Origin: Cinclus cinclus
Taxonomy: Eukaryota > Chordata > Aves > Passeriformes > Cinclidae
Direction of reading: 5' to 3'
DNA: 64,000 bases
Assembly (NCBI RefSeq): GCF_963662255.1
Contig: NC_085047.1
Span: 49,784,006-49,848,005, forward strand
Shown: positions 60,101 to 64,000 of the stretch, in pieces
Layout of the letters: every line of letters starts with the position of its first letter
Numbering within the stretch: the stretch's first letter is position 1
Notes under the pieces: generated by a model
The model's database searches: none
Told to the model about the DNA's origin: nothing
Seen by the model: only the letters and a program-made list of their open reading frames with translations
Position numbers and translations under genes: made by a program

Positions 60101-61403
60101 CCACAACAAGAAGGTGGGAGCCCCAGCGCCTGATCCCTGACACCCCCTAATTACAGGATCCACAAGCAATAGTCAAGAATCCTGCAACTAGTGAGCCCAC
60201 CATTCGTGAAATGATAGCCCCCTTGTTTTGTTTGACCATCAGACGCAGTTATGCCTTTTTCCTTCCATTTTCTTTTTTTTAAGTAGGTTTTAGTAAACAG
60301 TAACATTGCAACAACTGCACTAAGGAGGGAGTGCCCAAGTACCAAAACAAACCCACCCTTATGGCAAAAGTGCCGTAACTCTTCCCAAAGTCTTTGAGGT
60401 TTCCAAGAACCTCACAAGTTTCCTGAGAAAAACACTTGGACCATTCATGCCTTCTTTTATACTCAGTGGAAAGTAGATGAGTACATGAGCACATCAGGTC
60501 ACAACTCACTTGCTTAAATGTACTGGACTGAGGTGAATCACACCCCCACATCCATCCCTCTCCTGGCTGACCACCTTGGACATGGATGAATGCCAGATGA
60601 ATGGCCAGTATTCAGCCACCTTCAACACTAATCAGCACATGACAGATTTTCAAGGATTTTGACCCTGGGATAATGAAGGATGGGGATATAACAGATAATG
60701 AAGAAACATTTAGGATACAGAACACCCTCCCTGGGTTACTAACTCTGGGTAAGCACTGACTGCAGCTGACCCCAACCAACTCTGCCCAAAGCACCAAAGT
60801 GCTCTCCACACCACGCAGCCTCACAGCGCTAGTGGTCAATACCTCTAGTTTCTCCACAGACAGAGTTAAGTCAGCAGGATTCTTATCTCATCCTTCAGGA
60901 GTGGCAAAGAAGCTGTGTCACATCCCCATCTGCCTCTGTCACCAAGATGGCAGAACCAATAAATCCCATCAGGATCAAGGCAGCGTATACCCAGCACATC
61001 TGCAGACAGAGTAACTCACTCTCTTGTCCTGCCCCACTCTACACTGATGCTTTTAGCATCACAAATATGGGTCAAGAGAAGAGACTTACACTTACTACTT
61101 TGTTTTCTATTCAATTAAAGCTGGGATATAACTGGAAGTGACGTACCTGAAAGGCTACCGAAGTCTTGTTAACCCGTCCTCAAGGCTGAGGAACTTGCTA
61201 GGTCAAGAGTGAACTAAAGGTAGCAGAAGCAGTAATAGCAATAAGACCCCTGCCCTCCTTCACTCGAACCATATTTCTCCCTCTCTTCTTTCTCAACTGC
61301 ATTTTCTTCTTTTCCCACCATTCCATCTTTCCCCTCCCTCTTGCACACACCAGGACAGCGACTGTGCTCAACACCAGCTAGACTGGAACTTGCTCCTGTC
61401 ACC

Positions 61404-61470
61404 TCAGAATCATATTACTGTTAAGGTTGGAAAAGGACTCCAGGATGACCAAATCTGCCCATTTACTGTG
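61404..61470 (-). mobile_element. CR1 3'-end remnant (minus)
   Basis: CAGAATCATATTACTGTTAA and GGTTGGAAAAGGACTCCAGG resemble the reverse complement of the CR1 3' end. The match fades after about 60 bases. Confidence 0.65.
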
Positions 61471-63201
61471 TCACACAATTTAAAACAGAGACACAGAGCT
61501 CAGGCACGCCACCATGAGAATGAACACTACCTGCCATCTGGCAACAGATTACAAAGGAAAAAGGAGGAAGAAAAAAAAAAAAGAGGGAGTGACACAGTGA
61601 CACATATTTCAATACACGTTCAAACTGGTTTCTCCAGTAACTAGTTAAAGAGTTACCAGCTTTCTCCTCTCTAATTCCTTCCGTTTAGAAAAAATATTGC
61701 AAGAATATACTCCACAAGGAGTCAAGAGCATATTGCGTCTCACCCACACTCACAACAGAACTGCCTGAATTAGAAGCCTAGTAGGCCTCAGGTTTCCGTT
61801 ACAGCTCATTCAAAATAAGAAGTGCCCTCTGAACATACCTACTCACTGTTAAGCACGGCCCACAAGCAACGAAGTTCAAAATTTTACAAATACCACCAAA
61901 ATGGCATAGGTCTGTGACTAAACACCCATTAGCTCCCTGACCCAAGAAAAGGCTTTTATTTTATAGCCAATGTGACCATCTAAAGCATGCATGTGATGGA
62001 GCACCATCAAGGTCTGACCCTGTCTGACCACTCAAAATGCAAGATACTTGAAGTACGTGAAGGCAAAATAACTTTCAAAGCTTGTGGCAACGTACAGGCT
62101 TGCTCCTGCTTTGTGCCAGGGTCAGCACTTACAGCCATGGGGGCTGTGACATTACAGTCTTTTGCATTATATGGAAAGCTTGTCCAAAAACCATGTCAGA
62201 TGGTCGCTGAAGGCAACAGAAGTCCATAGAGTACCCGACCAGAAAGATAAATTTCTGCCTGTTCTTTGCATTTGCCTCTGCACTGGAGACAGTGGTCAAG
62301 CATCAACGAGTGAACGAATGGCTTCAAGAGGCATTGCTGTGCCACTGCAGAGGGTCCCACAGGACACCTGCACTGCCATGCATGACCACATCTTCACCAC
62401 TTGTCCTCATGGCTTAGCAGAGCCCATAGAGGTGAGCAAAGGGAGGCAGGGCAGGTTATCCGCAAGTCCAGCTGATGCTGGACTTCACCACGCAGTTGTT
62501 GCTAAAGCACGAAGTAACATTTGCAAATGACCATAGGCAAGTGGCAAAACCACTGGGCTGAGCCAGCTAACCTGTGAACCTTCAGCACCACCATGACCTC
62601 AGCTCTTCTGCCCAGAACTGCAACTGCCTTTCTATCACGAGTCCATATAGGACCTAAAAAATACCATCTCACTCCAAAACTAAGGTTTCTAGCAGCCGAC
62701 AACAGAATTAACTAGCAATTCCTTATGTAGTCTCAATCCTCCTCTCCAGCCTTAGCTACATATAAATTTCCTCTTAAGGATTTTTAGTGGGTTCCCCTTG
62801 CTCCACCCCATCTGCCACCCACATTCACACATTCATATGCAAAAAAAGATGAGACCCATCTGTTATCCAGGACAGCTGCCTGCAAAACGCAGACAAACCA
62901 AATGGAGGTCATTCCCTGTCCTGGTCACAGAAGCAGGTTCGGGAGCAGCACACTACAAGGACTCCCGGGATACGGCGCTGGCTCGAGCGCTACGGGCCCT
63001 ACGGGCGATACCGCCACTCCCGGTAAATTCTCAGCCTCTTTTGGATTTTGACGAAAGAAGCAAAGCGCACCGTAGCAGCCCCTCGGGAGCCACCCTGGAA
63101 AGGCTGTCAGGGATATGGCGCAGGGTCTCTCCTCGGCACCTGGGCCTTCACCTCCAGCACAGCATGTCCCCTGCGCCGCTGCTCGCACCGCAGAGATAGT
63201 A

Positions 63202-63204
<3 letters not shown>

Positions 63205-63232
<28 letters not shown>
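63205..63232. repeat. A28 homopolymer inside the CpG island
   Basis: Twenty-eight consecutive A on the plus strand lie between GC-rich flanks, about 350 bases into the first SLC7A1 intron. Confidence 0.95.
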
Positions 63233-63235
<3 letters not shown>

Positions 63236-63585
63236 ATTAGCTCGGGAAGAGGCACACACGGATCTTTCCTACCCAACCCCATCCCAGACATAGGGCAGGC
63301 ATGGCCGGAGAGCAGCCCCGCGGGGGCACACGCTCCGGCAGCCCAAGAAAGGCCTTCCCAGCGGTATGCTGGGGGCGGCAGAGGGGCCGTGCGGCCCCGG
63401 CAGCCCCGGGCGGGGGTCAGGCGAAGGCAGGGAAGGGCAGGGCAGGGCAAGGGAGCGCTCCGATGTGCTGCGGGGGCCCGGGGGGCGGCAGCGGGCCGGG
63501 AGCGCACGGCTCCGCTCCGCGCCCGCTGCACCGCGCAAAATGGACGCACCGCGTGGGGCCCCCGCCCGCTCCGTCCCAGACTCAC

Positions 63586-63690
63586 CCAGCCCGGGGGCTC
63601 GGGCAAGCGGCGAGGCAGCGCAGCGGCGACCCCCAGCTCCACGCTGCCGCTTTAGATCTCCTGCGCCGGCCCCCCCGCGCCTCTAGCTCC
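63586..63690 (-). other. SLC7A1: Candidate SLC7A1 non-coding exon 1
   Basis: A consensus donor CTGG|GTGAGT on the minus strand ends an exon at 63586. No ATG occurs on the minus strand from 63690 down to 63586, as expected for a 5' UTR exon. The upstream limit is a guess placed near the CCAAT box. The intron that follows leads to the acceptor at 46182. Confidence 0.5.
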
Positions 63691-63728
63691 CAATGAATGG
63701 GAGGCGCTGTTCTACGTCGAAGAGCACC

Positions 63729-63734
63729 CACGTG
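63729..63734. promoter_or_regulatory. E-box CACGTG
   Basis: Perfect palindromic E-box, the class bound by MYC/MAX and USF, about 40 bases upstream of the proposed exon 1. Binding is inference. Confidence 0.5.
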
Positions 63735-63820
63735 GTATAGGGGTGGGCCGGGGGCAGCGGCGGGATGCAGCGGGAAGGGGCACCGCGCATCACCGCGCGC
63801 AGGGGAGCTGGGAGCGCGCA

Positions 63821-63863
63821 GCTGGAGAACCGCTGGAGAACCGCTGGAGAACCGCTGGAGAAC
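63821..63863. repeat. 11-bp tandem repeat, about four copies
   Basis: The unit CTGGAGAACCG repeats head to tail with no mismatch for nearly four copies, upstream of the proposed SLC7A1 promoter. Confidence 0.93.
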
Positions 63864-64000
63864 CTGGGCACGGCCTGGAAGAGATTCCCTCCTCCGCGGG
63901 GCAGAAAGGAGCTTCGCAGGCCTGGGAAGCTACACGGTTTTTCTTCTTCTCCTCATGCTCCCTGGGAGTGAGAAGTGAGGGGCTGGGTTGGACTGAATCA

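Larger units (their letters stand above)
62935..63935. promoter_or_regulatory. SLC7A1: CpG island and probable SLC7A1 promoter
   Basis: GC content and CpG density rise sharply compared with the AT-rich surroundings, peaking at 63360-63670. Inside are a CCAAT box (plus strand 63689-63693, ATTGG in gene orientation), a CACGTG E-box at 63729-63734 and many GC-box-like runs, with no obvious TATA box. This fits the TATA-less, GC-rich CAT-1 promoter known in mammals. The transcription start is not determinable by eye. Confidence 0.75.

Noticed and set aside
63148..63978. Several overlapping ORFs in the CpG island
   Set aside because: GC-rich DNA lacks stop codons. The frames overlap in all directions and none resembles a protein.
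63975..64000. Start of a CR1 tail at the window edge (GGGTTGGACTGAA)
   Set aside because: Only about 13 bases are similar and the window ends, too little to call.

Overview
This is vertebrate nuclear DNA, most likely from a bird. It has long introns with GT/AG splice sites, a GC-rich island at a promoter, microsatellites, and several decayed copies of CR1, the dominant LINE family of birds and reptiles. No prokaryotic or organellar feature is present. Two genes dominate, arranged tail to tail.

Left part (1 to about 20.5 kb, + strand): the last seven coding exons of MTUS2 (microtubule-associated scaffold protein 2, also called TIP150). All reading phases join. They encode the C-terminal 309 residues, a long coiled coil ending in a Ser/Pro-rich basic tail, with the stop at 18665-18667. 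Earlier exons lie before the window. The gene name rests on the coiled-coil and C-terminal sequence and on the neighbour: in human, MTUS2 lies beside SLC7A1.

Middle (about 20.5 to 26.4 kb): the two 3' ends converge. Between them are a 1.2 kb 5'-truncated CR1 on the minus strand, a smaller CR1 tail, and the probable SLC7A1 3' UTR with a (CA)n run and a U-rich stretch.

Right part (26.4 to about 63.7 kb, minus strand): the complete coding region of SLC7A1 (CAT-1, the y+ cationic amino acid transporter). I mapped 11 coding exons whose phases all agree and which total 624 codons plus stop. The start codon is at 46167-46165, 14 nt after a splice acceptor. A 17 kb intron separates it from a CpG island at about 62.9-63.9 kb that holds the likely promoter and a non-coding first exon.

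The two proteins have unrelated jobs: MTUS2 works at growing microtubule ends, SLC7A1 imports arginine, lysine and ornithine at the plasma membrane. I see no clear undescribed system. The best candidates for something unannotated are several exon-like open stretches with matching splice sites that neither gene explains: a phase-compatible set on the minus strand inside the MTUS2 introns (2367-7104), and a plus-strand block inside an SLC7A1 intron (33080-33326).
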